The notes beneath the pieces were generated by a model, which was given only the letters and a program-made list of their open reading frames with translations, searched no databases and was not told the DNA's origin. From an uncultured Lachnoanaerobaculum sp. (GTDB taxonomy: Bacteria; Bacillota; Clostridia; Lachnospirales; Lachnospiraceae): a DNA stretch of 18,250 nt. The DNA lies in NCBI GenBank assembly GCA_946999385.1, contig CAMQCZ010000028.1, positions 1 to 18,250 on the forward strand, given 5' to 3'. This document shows positions 6,249 through 14,469 of the stretch, piece by piece (position 1 is the first letter of the stretch; every line of letters starts with the position of its first letter). Both the position numbers and the translations under genes were made by a program.

Positions 6249-7160
6249 ATGAATAAATATAAGATGCTTGTACTTGATTTGGATGGTACTTTGACTAATA
6301 ATAACAAGATGGTAAGTAAAAGAAATAAAGCTGCAATATTTAAAGCAATGGATATGGGATTAAAAGTAGTCTTGGCAAGTGGACGTCCAAGCTTCGGAAT
6401 TTTACCTATAGCAAAAGAATTAGAATTTGACAAAAGAAAAGGATATATAATTTCATATAATGGTGGTAAGATTATAGATATGATGAATAATGATGTTATA
6501 TATAAAAAAGTAATATCAAAAAAAGAACAAATAGAGCTTTTTAAATTAATAAATAAAAATAATTTGGATGTTGCAGTTACCAAAGATAATGATATATTGA
6601 TAACTAATAATATTAATAATATATATGTTAATTTGGAAGCGAGTATAAATAAAATGGATATCTTACAGGTAAATGATATTGAAAATTATTTAGATTGTGA
6701 AATACCGAAATTTGTTTTATTTTATGATAAGAAAAATGCCGATAGAGATATTAATTTAAATTTCATGAAAAAAAATTATATACCTTTTCCTGATTATAGT
6801 ATTGCAAAAGAAAGCGATATTGAATATTTAAAAGATAAAGAAATTATATTAAGAGATATATTAAAGGATAGATTTGAAGTTTATAGAAGCGAACCATTTT
6901 TTCTTGAAATATTACCAAAGGGTATAGATAAAGCTAAAACCTTAGAAAGATTTATAAATATTATGGGAATATCAAGAGAGGAGCTTATAGCTTGTGGTGA
7001 TTCTTATAATGATATTAGTATGATAAAATTTGCAGGTCTTGGAGTAGCTATGAAAAATGCTGTAAATGAAGCCAAAGAAGCGGCAGATTATATAACTGAT
7101 ACTAATGATAATGATGGAGTTGCAAAGGTTATTGAAAAATTTATTTTATCTGATATATAA
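6249..7160 (+). CDS. Cof-type HAD-IIB sugar-phosphate phosphatase
   Basis: This 303-residue cytosolic haloacid-dehalogenase hydrolase probably removes phosphate from a sugar phosphate, FMN or a related metabolite. Motif I is LDLDGTLT with nucleophile Asp10 and acid/base Asp12. Motif II lies in the LASGR segment (Ser44). The type IIB cap occupies about 85-195. Motif III is the KGIDKAK lysine (Lys224) and motif IV is GDSYNDISM with Asp251 and Asp255. All catalytic residues are present and the length fits Cof/YidA proteins (about 270-300). Start ATG follows AAGAAAGGC. It is first in the cluster, 30 bases before a second HAD gene. The substrate is unknown. Confidence 0.92.
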   Translation: MNKYKMLVLDLDGTLTNNNKMVSKRNKAAIFKAMDMGLKVVLASGRPSFGILPIAKELEFDKRKGYIISYNGGKIIDMMNNDVIYKKVISKKEQIELFKLINKNNLDVAVTKDNDILITNNINNIYVNLEASINKMDILQVNDIENYLDCEIPKFVLFYDKKNADRDINLNFMKKNYIPFPDYSIAKESDIEYLKDKEIILRDILKDRFEVYRSEPFFLEILPKGIDKAKTLERFINIMGISREELIACGDSYNDISMIKFAGLGVAMKNAVNEAKEAADYITDTNDNDGVAKVIEKFILSDI

Positions 7161-7165
7161 GAAAA

Positions 7166-7181
7166 AGGGGGGATTTTTATT
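7166..7181 (+). promoter_or_regulatory. Shine-Dalgarno and probable ATT start for the second HAD gene
   Basis: The G-rich site AGGGGGG (7166-7172) is 18 bases before the first usual start codon (TTG at 7191) but only 6 bases before an in-frame ATT (7179-7181). That spacing favours initiation at ATT. No ATG exists in frame until well inside the protein. Confidence 0.5.
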
Positions 7182-7190
7182 AAAAATTCG

Positions 7191-7853
7191 TTGAAAAATA
7201 TTGATATAAAGGCTTGTTTATTTGATTTGGACGGAACATTGATAGATTCAATGTGGATATGGCCAAAAATAGATAGACAGTATCTGGCTAAATTTGATAT
7301 AGAATATACTTATGATATAGATGTAGCTGTGGCAGGTATGAGTTTTACAGATACTGCAATATATTTTAAAGAAAGATTTAATTTGAAAGATAGTGTTGAA
7401 AAAATAAAAAATGACTGGGAAAATATGTGCATATATAAATATAAAAATGAAGTAAAACCTAAAAAAGGGGCTATAGAATTTTTGAAAAGTCTAAAAAGAA
7501 AAAATATAAAGACAGGTATAGCTACAAGTAATGTAAGATCTTTAGTTGATATTGTCTTAAGTAGTCTTTGCTTAGATAAATATATAGATCTTTGCGTAAC
7601 AGGCTGTGAAATTGGCAAATCAAAACCGGAACCTGATATATATTTACATTTGATAGAAAAATTTAATGTTAAATCTGAAAATTGCCTAGCATTTGAAGAT
7701 ATACCCGAAGGTATAATAGCAAGTAAAAGAGCCGGTATAATTACATTTGCAATGGAAGATGAATATTCAAATAAGCATATGGAAAAAAAGAAAGAATTAT
7801 GCGATTTCTATATTGAAGATTTTATGCAGGTTTATAATTATATACAAATATAA
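7191..7853 (+). CDS. HAD-IA phosphatase / beta-phosphoglucomutase-like
   Basis: This cytosolic HAD subfamily IA hydrolase has 220 residues from TTG at 7191, or 224 if translation starts at ATT 7179. Motif I is FDLDGTLIDS with Asp12 and Asp14 (TTG numbering). An alpha-helical cap follows at about 20-85, then motif II (IATSN), the lysine motif III (GKSKPEPDIY) and motif IV (FEDIPEGIIASKRAG). This combination is typical of phosphoglycolate phosphatase and beta-phosphoglucomutase-like enzymes; the substrate cannot be chosen from sequence. It sits between a Cof-type phosphatase and an RluA-type synthase, 16 bases before the latter. The start is uncertain because TTG is badly spaced from its ribosome-binding site. 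Confidence 0.9.
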   Translation: MKNIDIKACLFDLDGTLIDSMWIWPKIDRQYLAKFDIEYTYDIDVAVAGMSFTDTAIYFKERFNLKDSVEKIKNDWENMCIYKYKNEVKPKKGAIEFLKSLKRKNIKTGIATSNVRSLVDIVLSSLCLDKYIDLCVTGCEIGKSKPEPDIYLHLIEKFNVKSENCLAFEDIPEGIIASKRAGIITFAMEDEYSNKHMEKKKELCDFYIEDFMQVYNYIQI

Positions 7854-7869
7854 TTAATGGAAGTACATT

Positions 7870-8853
7870 ATGGAAAGTATAATTATAGATAAAAAAAAAG
7901 ATGGACAAAAATTAGATAAATTATTATTCAAATATTTGAATTTGGCACCTAAGTCGTTTATTTATAAAATGCTTAGGAAAAAGAATATTGTATTAAATGA
8001 TAAAAAAGCAAGTGGAATGGAAATCTTGAATTTAAATGATGAAATAAAACTATGGCTTTCTGATGCTACTATAGCTAAATTCAAAGCTCATTCTACATAT
8101 GATGAAAATTATGAAAATAGTAATTATAAATTTGAAAAAGAAAGAATTATTTATGAGGATGATGATATATTGATATATAATAAGCCGGTAGGTTTATTAT
8201 CTCAAAAATCAAATAAAAATGACATCTCCTTGAATGAATTATTTATACAATATTTATTGGATAGTAATAAGATAACGAAAGATGAATTTGAACTTTTTAA
8301 GCCGTCTATATGTAATCGTTTAGATAGAAATACAAGTGGATTGATTTTAATGGGGAAATCTATACTTGCCTTACAAATTTTAAATAAACTTATTTATAAT
8401 CGAGATATAAAAAAATATTATATTTGTATAGTTTATGGTATAATTAAAGGAAAGCAAAATATTAAAGCATATCTTTATAAGGATGAAAAAAATAATAAGG
8501 TAATAGTAAAAGATAAAAAATTCACTAATTCAAAATATATAGAAACTGAATATGAGGCTATTTATTCAGGTGAAGGAAAAACATTATTGAAGATAGGCTT
8601 GATAACAGGTAAATCACATCAAATAAGAGCACATCTTTCATTTATTGGACATCCTATTGTGGGAGATAATAAATATTCAAATATTAAAAATGAAAAATTT
8701 AAATATCAATTGCTACATTCTTATGAATTAAAATTTCCCAAAATAGAAAAATTACCTAATATAAGTTCTAAAGCTTTTATAGCAGATTTACCTGAAATAT
8801 ACAAAAAAATTTTAAAGGACCGCAAATGGGAATATGGAAAAGTAGAGGATTAA
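7870..8853 (+). CDS. RluA/RluC-family pseudouridine synthase with S4 domain
   Basis: This 327-residue RNA modification enzyme has an S4 RNA-binding domain at about 12-65 (KLDKLLFKYLNLAPKSFIYK) and a catalytic domain from about 92. The nucleophile is Asp152 in CNRLDRNTSGL, and the late motif is GKSHQIRAHLSFIGHPIVGD. It would pseudouridylate 23S rRNA like RluC/RluD, but the site is not deducible. It is a diverged paralogue of the synthase at 90-1016, sharing the Asn-Arg-Leu-Asp variant. The start ATG has a poor GGAAG site, so it may rely on coupling to the HAD gene ending 16 bases upstream. Its end overlaps recU by 28 bases. Confidence 0.93.
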   Translation: MESIIIDKKKDGQKLDKLLFKYLNLAPKSFIYKMLRKKNIVLNDKKASGMEILNLNDEIKLWLSDATIAKFKAHSTYDENYENSNYKFEKERIIYEDDDILIYNKPVGLLSQKSNKNDISLNELFIQYLLDSNKITKDEFELFKPSICNRLDRNTSGLILMGKSILALQILNKLIYNRDIKKYYICIVYGIIKGKQNIKAYLYKDEKNNKVIVKDKKFTNSKYIETEYEAIYSGEGKTLLKIGLITGKSHQIRAHLSFIGHPIVGDNKYSNIKNEKFKYQLLHSYELKFPKIEKLPNISSKAFIADLPEIYKKILKDRKWEYGKVED

Positions 8854-9362
8854 GGGGATCAAGCTTAGAAGAATTGATAAATCTGGCAAATGATACATAT
8901 AGAGAAAAAAAACTTGCTTTGGTACAAAAGATACCTACACCTATAACACCTATAGATATAGATGCAAAAACTAAAAGAATAAAGCTGGCATATTTTAATC
9001 ATAAATCGACTGTTGATTATATAGGAGTAGTACAGGGAATATCTATATGCTTTGATGCAAAGGAATGTATGGCAGAAAGCTTTGCACTCTCAAATATACA
9101 TGAGCATCAATATAAATTCATGGAAGAATTTGAATTTCAAGGAGGAATTTCCTTTTTAATAATTAATTTTATAAAAAAGAATGAATTTTATTATTTGAAA
9201 TTTGCTGATTTAAAAAAATATTGGGAAAGAAAGCTTGGAGGTGGAAGGAAAAGTTTTACATATAATGAAATTGATAAAAGTAATATTATAAATCATAAAA
9301 AAGAGGTGTTTTTACATTATCTGGATAATTTAAGTAATGATATAATGGATAGAGAAATCTAA
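8826..9362 (+). CDS. recU: RecU, Holliday junction resolvase
   Basis: RecU is the Gram-positive resolvase that cuts four-way recombination junctions and modulates RecA in DNA repair and chromosome segregation. The 178-residue product begins with the conserved GIWKSRGLRGSSLEELIN and contains LAYFNHKSTVDYIGVVQG, CFDAKE, NIHEHQYKFM and FEFQGGISFLI. The PD-(D/E)xK nuclease residues appear as Asp64 and Asp77-x-Lys79. It is shorter than Bacillus RecU (about 206), mainly because the N-terminal arm is absent; the conserved start region confirms ATG 8826 although it lies inside the end of the pseudouridine synthase gene. In Bacillus recU is next to a penicillin-binding protein gene; here it is not. 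Confidence 0.95.
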   Translation: MGIWKSRGLRGSSLEELINLANDTYREKKLALVQKIPTPITPIDIDAKTKRIKLAYFNHKSTVDYIGVVQGISICFDAKECMAESFALSNIHEHQYKFMEEFEFQGGISFLIINFIKKNEFYYLKFADLKKYWERKLGGGRKSFTYNEIDKSNIINHKKEVFLHYLDNLSNDIMDREI

Positions 9363-9375
9363 GATAGGACTTAAT

Positions 9376-10623
9376 ATGAACAATAAATTATATAAATTAA
9401 TTATTACTAAACCCGATTTTTATAAAAAGCCTAGTAATACTAGGCTTTTACTAATATATGAAGAGAATAAGCTTGTAGATTTAGAGCTTATAGATATAAA
9501 TAATTTATTATTAAATTCTATACATGTGGCTAAGGTTAAAAATATTATAAAAAGTTTAAATTTAGCTTTTGTTGAAATAGAAATGAATTCTAAAAAATCT
9601 TTGGTATGTTATAGAATAAACAATGAAAAGAATATATTTTTAAATAGTAAAAAAAATAATATTATTACTCAAGGTGATGATATACTTATTCAAATTAGCA
9701 AAGAACCTTCAAGAAATAAAAATGCAAGTTCAACATCTTTAATTCGTATAATTACTTTATTTAGTATAGTTTCTATAGGAAGTGGAAATATATTTTATTC
9801 ATCTAAAATAAAAAATAAAAAATTCAAAAATTTTATGAAAGAAGAAATAGAAAAAAGATTCGGATCAGAATTAAAAAATATTGATATAACAATAAGATCT
9901 AATGCATCTGAACAAAGTTTGGATTCTTATGAATATTTGTTTGAGGATATAAATAAAAATATAAATACTCTAACTCGCATACTTGTAGAAGCAAAATATT
10001 ATCGTTCTCCATCATGTATAAAAAAAAGTAATGATGAATTTTTGGAATTTATAAAACTATATTATGAAAATTTAAAGGAAATTGTATATGATGATGAGGA
10101 ATTTGTTGAAAGCTTAAAAAATGATGAGAATATCAGCTTTTTATTTGAAAAATTTGATATTAAGCTTAGATACTATGATGACAAAGAATTTAATTTGAAC
10201 AAATTATATTCAATTAAAACATCTTTGAAAGAATTAATAAATACAAAAGTATGGCTAAAATCAGGAGCTTATTTGGTAATTGAAACATTTGAAGCTTTTA
10301 ATATTATTGATATAAATACAGGTAAAAATATCAGCAAAAATACAAATGAAAAAATTATATATGATGTTAATAGAGAGGCCGCTATTGAAATAGCCAGACA
10401 AATAAGACTTAGAAATTTAGCAGGAATAATACTTGTAGATTTTATAAATATGAATAATAAAGAATTAAAAACAAAAATATTGAATGTACTGAATAAAGAG
10501 TTTAAAAAAGATAGAGTAAAGGTTGAAGCGGTTGATTTTACTGCACTTGAGTTATGTGAAATTACAAGGCAAAGAAAGAAAAAAAATTTAAAAGAAATTT
10601 GTCAGGAGATTTTTGCTCTTTAA
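9376..10623 (+). CDS. RNase E/G-family protein lacking the C-terminal zinc-link
   Basis: This 415-residue protein has an N-terminal S1-like part interrupted by a variable segment (about 30-110), an RNase H-like and 5'-sensor part (about 110-290) and the DNase I-like catalytic part (about 290-400). The two metal-binding aspartates expected from E. coli RNase E are at Asp312 (IIDINTGK) and Asp355 (ILVDFI); IARQIRLRNLAG and ELCEITRQR are also family motifs. It would cut single-stranded AU-rich RNA during rRNA or mRNA processing. The chain stops at KEICQEIFAL, just where a CPxCxG zinc-link and small domain usually follow, so the usual tetramer form may be absent. It starts 13 bases after recU. 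Confidence 0.87.
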   Translation: MNNKLYKLIITKPDFYKKPSNTRLLLIYEENKLVDLELIDINNLLLNSIHVAKVKNIIKSLNLAFVEIEMNSKKSLVCYRINNEKNIFLNSKKNNIITQGDDILIQISKEPSRNKNASSTSLIRIITLFSIVSIGSGNIFYSSKIKNKKFKNFMKEEIEKRFGSELKNIDITIRSNASEQSLDSYEYLFEDINKNINTLTRILVEAKYYRSPSCIKKSNDEFLEFIKLYYENLKEIVYDDEEFVESLKNDENISFLFEKFDIKLRYYDDKEFNLNKLYSIKTSLKELINTKVWLKSGAYLVIETFEAFNIIDINTGKNISKNTNEKIIYDVNREAAIEIARQIRLRNLAGIILVDFINMNNKELKTKILNVLNKEFKKDRVKVEAVDFTALELCEITRQRKKKNLKEICQEIFAL

Positions 10624-10642
10624 TTATAATAATCATTAGCTA

Positions 10643-10668
10643 AGGGGAGGCTTGTATTTTCATACAAG
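10643..10668 (+). promoter_or_regulatory. Leader hairpin with a spare Shine-Dalgarno site before galM
   Basis: AGGGGAGG (10643-10650) is directly followed by a 7-bp hairpin, CTTGTAT/ATACAAG (10651-10657 and 10662-10668, loop TTTC). The real galM ribosome site (AGAAGGAG) comes later. No T-run follows, so this is not a standard terminator. Confidence 0.4.
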
Positions 10669-10687
10669 TAAAAAAGAAGGAGAGTAA

Positions 10688-11755
10688 ATGAGTATAAAAA
10701 TAGAAGATTTCGGTTTAAATAAAGATGGAGAAAATATAAAAAAGATTTCATTGGAAAATAAAAATAAAAATATTGCAAGCTTTATTAACCTTGGAGCAAT
10801 ATGGACAAATATGTTTATTAAAGATAAAGATGGTATATATAGAGATGTGGTTCAAGGCTTTGATGATATTAAGTCTTATGAAAATAATTATCCACACTTT
10901 GGTTCTCCTATAGGAAGATATGCAAATAGAATTTCAAATGCAAGTATAATTATTGATGGCATAGAATATAAGCTTGATAAAAATTCAGGAAAGCATAATT
11001 TGCATTCAGGCATAGATTATTGGGATAAAAGAATTTGGAAATTTGAAGCTTTTGAAAATGAAAATGGAAATAATGTTACCTTTACACTATTTAGTCATCA
11101 TTTGGATCAGGGTTTCCCGGGAAATGCAAAGATTAGTATAACATATACCTTGAATGACGAAGATGCACTTATTATAAGCTATAAGTTTATTTCAGATAAA
11201 ACCACAGCTCTAAACCTTACCAATCATTCTTATTTTAATTTAGATGGTATAAAAAGTGATAGTATTTTAGATCATTTTGTTAAAATAAATGCCAATACTT
11301 ATAATTATTTGGATGAATCCAGTGTAGCTACAAATATTATAAGAAATGTAGAAAATACTCCCTTGGATTTTAGAATTGAAAAGAAGATAGGAAAAGATAT
11401 AAATCAAGATTTTGATTCTTTAAAATTTTCAAACGGTTATGATCAAAATTTTATTATAAATAAAAATGTTAATGAAAAATATAAATCTTTATCTCAGGCT
11501 TGTAGTGCAAGATCGGAAAATAGCGGTATAAAAATGGAAGTATATACAGATTTAGAAGGTGTTCAATTTTACACATCAAATTATTTGGATATTGATATAC
11601 CTGGGAAAAATGGTATAATTTACAAAAAAAGAAGTTCATTTTGTTTTGAAACGGGACATTTGCCTAATGCCATAAATATAAAAGAATTTGAAAGTCCATT
11701 GGTTTGTGCAAATGAAGAATATACTACAAATACAATATACAAATTTAGCATTTAG
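10688..11755 (+). CDS. galM: Galactose mutarotase (aldose 1-epimerase)
   Basis: This cytosolic enzyme interconverts the alpha and beta anomers of galactose or glucose, feeding the Leloir pathway. The 355-residue protein has the expected length. Family motifs include GSPIGRYANRISNASIIIDG, HNLHSG (His106), the catalytic acid His180 in NLTNHSYFNLDG, and the catalytic base Glu321 in CFETGHLPNAIN. Start ATG has a good AGAAGGAG site. No galK or galT is nearby, so the gene is separated from its pathway partners. It follows the RNase gene by 64 bases, the widest gap in the cluster, and is 8 bases before the topoisomerase gene. Confidence 0.94.
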   Translation: MSIKIEDFGLNKDGENIKKISLENKNKNIASFINLGAIWTNMFIKDKDGIYRDVVQGFDDIKSYENNYPHFGSPIGRYANRISNASIIIDGIEYKLDKNSGKHNLHSGIDYWDKRIWKFEAFENENGNNVTFTLFSHHLDQGFPGNAKISITYTLNDEDALIISYKFISDKTTALNLTNHSYFNLDGIKSDSILDHFVKINANTYNYLDESSVATNIIRNVENTPLDFRIEKKIGKDINQDFDSLKFSNGYDQNFIINKNVNEKYKSLSQACSARSENSGIKMEVYTDLEGVQFYTSNYLDIDIPGKNGIIYKKRSSFCFETGHLPNAINIKEFESPLVCANEEYTTNTIYKFSI

Positions 11756-11763
11756 GAGTATTA

Positions 11764-13758
11764 ATGAAAAAGTTGTTTATAGCTGAAAAACCTAGTGTTG
11801 CTAAAGAATTTGCAAATGCTTTGAATATAAATAATAGCTTCGGAAGGTCTTACATAGAAGATGAAAATTATGTAGTAACTTGGTGTGTAGGACATCTTGT
11901 AACCATGTCATATCCTGAAAAATATGATTTGAAATATAAAAAATGGGATTTAAAGACACTTCCATTTTTTCCTCTTGAGTTTAAATATGAAATTATAGAA
12001 AAAGTTAAAGAACAATTTTTTTTAGTAAAGGAACTTTTAAATAGAAATGATATAGACTGTATTTATATATGTACAGATTCAGGTCGTGAAGGTGAATATA
12101 TATATAGATTAGTAGACTATATGGCAAATGTGAAAAATAAGCAAAGATTAAGAGTTTGGATAGATTCGCAAACTAAAGAAGAAATTATAAGAGGAATAAA
12201 AGAAGCAAAAGATTGGAAAAATTATGATAATCTTTCTTCAAGTGCCTATCTTAGAGCGAAAGAAGATTATCTTATCGGTATAAATTTTTCAAGATTATTA
12301 ACTTTAAAATATGGTCAGACTATTTCAAAACTTTTAAAATCGGATAATACAGTAATAAGTGCAGGTAGGGTTATGACCTGCGTTCTTGGTATGGTAGTTA
12401 GGCGAGAAAGAGAAATTAGAGCTTTTGTTAAGGTACCATATTATAAGATAATAGCGAATATTTTTGAACAGAATATGGAAATAGAGCTTGAATATAAGGC
12501 AATGGAAGATTCAAAATATTTTAACAGTCCATTTTTATATAAAGATAATGGATTTAAAGAAAAGGAAGTCGCATTAAGATTTATCGAAGAATTAAAAGAA
12601 TATTTAAATCATAATAGGGCCAAGGTATTTAAAATGAGCAATAAAAAAGAAATAAAAAATCCTCCCTTATTATATAATTTAGCTGAATTACAAAATGAAT
12701 GCTCAAAAAAATTTAAGATAAGTCCTGATGAATGTTTAAAAATAGTCCAAGATTTGTATGAAATGAAAATGTTGACTTATCCAAGGACAGATGCCAGAGT
12801 TTTATCAACTGCCGTTTCAAAAGAAATAGTTAAAAATATTAAGGGGATACAAAATAATCCTAAATATAAGAAAATTTGTTCATATATTATTGAGAAAGAT
12901 AAATATAAAGCTTTAAGTAAAACAAAATATGTCAATGATAAGCTTATTACAGATCATTATGCTATAATTCCTACAGGATTTATGATTGCTAACATAGATA
13001 AGCTCAGCTTATTACATAAAAATATTTATGATATTGTAGTCAAAAGATTTTTATCTATATTTTTACCTTGTGCAGAATATAAAAAATATACTTTGGATAT
13101 TGTATTGGGCAAAGAGCATTTTATAGGAAATTTTAAGGCTTTAATTAATGAAGGATATCTATATTTATATAAAGATACAAATATAGAAAATACAAATGAT
13201 AAAAATTTAGAAAAGAAAAATATAGACGAGAAAAATCTTATGGAATCTTTATCTAAATTCAGGAAAAACAAGGAAGTAGATATTAAAGAATTTTTAATTA
13301 AAGAAGGTGAGAGTTCTTCACCAAAAAGATATTCTTCAGGTTCTATGATACTGGCAATGGAAAATGCAGGACAATTAATAGAAGATGAAGAATTAAGAGC
13401 AAGTATAAAAGGATCGGGTATAGGAACAAGTGCTACAAGAGCTGAAATATTAAAAAAACTTTTTAATATTAAATATTTAAATTTAAATAAAAAAACTCAA
13501 ACAATAACTCCAAGTTTATTAGGAGAAATGGTGTATGAGGCGATCTTTTTGTCTATAAAACAATTGTTAAATCCTGATCTTAGTGCAAGCTGGGAAAAGG
13601 GACTTACTTACGTTTGGCAGGGAAGTGTTACTGAACCTGAATATATGGATAAATTAGGAATATTTATTAAAAATAAAACTCATAATTTAAAGCTGATTAA
13701 TAATAGTTATCTTTTATATGAAAAATATGAAAAGATAAAATTATTTTATAAAAAATAA
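11764..13758 (+). CDS. topB: DNA topoisomerase III (type IA)
   Basis: This 664-residue type IA topoisomerase passes single strands to unlink or relax negatively supercoiled DNA, and helps resolve recombination and replication intermediates. The N-terminal Toprim domain (1 to about 150) starts KLFIAEKPSVAKEFANAL, with Glu8 and the acidic motif CTDSGREGEYIYR (Asp105). The active-site tyrosine is Tyr339 in LTYPRTDAR. Domains II-IV follow, with GSGIGTSATRAEILKKL near residue 550. It lacks a C-terminal zinc-ribbon tail, normal for TopB as opposed to TopA. The Asp-Ser-Gly version of the usual Asp-x-Asp resembles the Firmicute TopB branch. It starts 8 bases after galM. Confidence 0.93.
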   Translation: MKKLFIAEKPSVAKEFANALNINNSFGRSYIEDENYVVTWCVGHLVTMSYPEKYDLKYKKWDLKTLPFFPLEFKYEIIEKVKEQFFLVKELLNRNDIDCIYICTDSGREGEYIYRLVDYMANVKNKQRLRVWIDSQTKEEIIRGIKEAKDWKNYDNLSSSAYLRAKEDYLIGINFSRLLTLKYGQTISKLLKSDNTVISAGRVMTCVLGMVVRREREIRAFVKVPYYKIIANIFEQNMEIELEYKAMEDSKYFNSPFLYKDNGFKEKEVALRFIEELKEYLNHNRAKVFKMSNKKEIKNPPLLYNLAELQNECSKKFKISPDECLKIVQDLYEMKMLTYPRTDARVLSTAVSKEIVKNIKGIQNNPKYKKICSYIIEKDKYKALSKTKYVNDKLITDHYAIIPTGFMIANIDKLSLLHKNIYDIVVKRFLSIFLPCAEYKKYTLDIVLGKEHFIGNFKALINEGYLYLYKDTNIENTNDKNLEKKNIDEKNLMESLSKFRKNKEVDIKEFLIKEGESSSPKRYSSGSMILAMENAGQLIEDEELRASIKGSGIGTSATRAEILKKLFNIKYLNLNKKTQTITPSLLGEMVYEAIFLSIKQLLNPDLSASWEKGLTYVWQGSVTEPEYMDKLGIFIKNKTHNLKLINNSYLLYEKYEKIKLFYKK

Positions 13759-13773
13759 GACAGGGGTGAAAAT

Positions 13774-14445
13774 ATGTTATTTGAAGAGTCAAAGGTGAAA
13801 AATTTATTAGATTTAGATAAAACAATAGCAAAGGAATTATTGGAAAAATATACTTATCCTTGGGAAGCTTTAAAGGATATATCACAATTTATTTTAGAAA
13901 TATCTAAAAATTTAGATAAAAATGAATATTATATGCTTGAAAATGATATATTAGTCCATAAGAGTGTTGTTATACCTCAAAATGCTATAATTAAAGGACC
14001 TGCTATTATATGTGAAGCGGCTCAAGTAAGATCATCGTGCTTTATAAGAGGAGGGGTTATAATAGGTAAAGAAGCAGTTGCAGGAAATTCTTGTGAATTT
14101 AAAAATTGCATACTTTTTGACAAAGTTCAAACACCGCATTATAATTACATAGGTGATTCTATTTTAGGTTATAAGTCTCACATGGGGGCATCCAGCCTTA
14201 CAAGTAATGTTAAAAGTGATAAGAGCTTAGTAACACTAAAATTTAAAGATAAAAATATAGATACAATGTTAAAAAAATTTGGAGCTATAGTTGGCGATTA
14301 TGTAGAAGTAGGATGTGGAAGTGTATTAAATCCAGGAACAATTATAGGTAGAAATACAAATATTTATCCTCTTTCAAGTGTTAGAGGAAGTGTTGACGCA
14401 AATAGTATTTATAAAAATAAAGATGAAATAGTAAAAAAATATTAA
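13774..14445 (+). CDS. Left-handed beta-helix (hexapeptide repeat) protein, GlmU C-domain-like
   Basis: This 223-residue protein has a helical N-terminal segment (about 1-65) followed by imperfect hexapeptide repeats (about 66-210) such as VVIPQNAIIKGP, IICEAAQVRSS, FIRGGVIIGKEA and VLNPGTIIGRNTNIYPLSS. These form a left-handed beta-helix as in the acetyltransferase half of GlmU and related acyltransferases, but no nucleotidyltransferase domain is present. Similar clostridial proteins are often labelled UDP-N-acetylglucosamine pyrophosphorylase-related. The motif KFGAIVGDYVEVGCGSVLNPG resembles the GlmU acetyl-CoA-site region. Acyl transfer to a nucleotide sugar is plausible but unproven. It has a good GGGGTG-type site and lies 24 bases before pheT. 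Confidence 0.8.
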   Translation: MLFEESKVKNLLDLDKTIAKELLEKYTYPWEALKDISQFILEISKNLDKNEYYMLENDILVHKSVVIPQNAIIKGPAIICEAAQVRSSCFIRGGVIIGKEAVAGNSCEFKNCILFDKVQTPHYNYIGDSILGYKSHMGASSLTSNVKSDKSLVTLKFKDKNIDTMLKKFGAIVGDYVEVGCGSVLNPGTIIGRNTNIYPLSSVRGSVDANSIYKNKDEIVKKY

Positions 14446-14469
14446 TAATTCTCGAAAGGAAAATATCTT

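Noticed and set aside
11764..13758. Loss of the Toprim Asp-x-Asp in the topoisomerase (Asp-Ser-Gly) as a dead active site.
   Set aside because: Asp-(Ala/Ser)-Gly-Arg-Glu-Gly-Glu is usual in Firmicute TopB as I recall it, and Glu8 and Tyr339 are intact.
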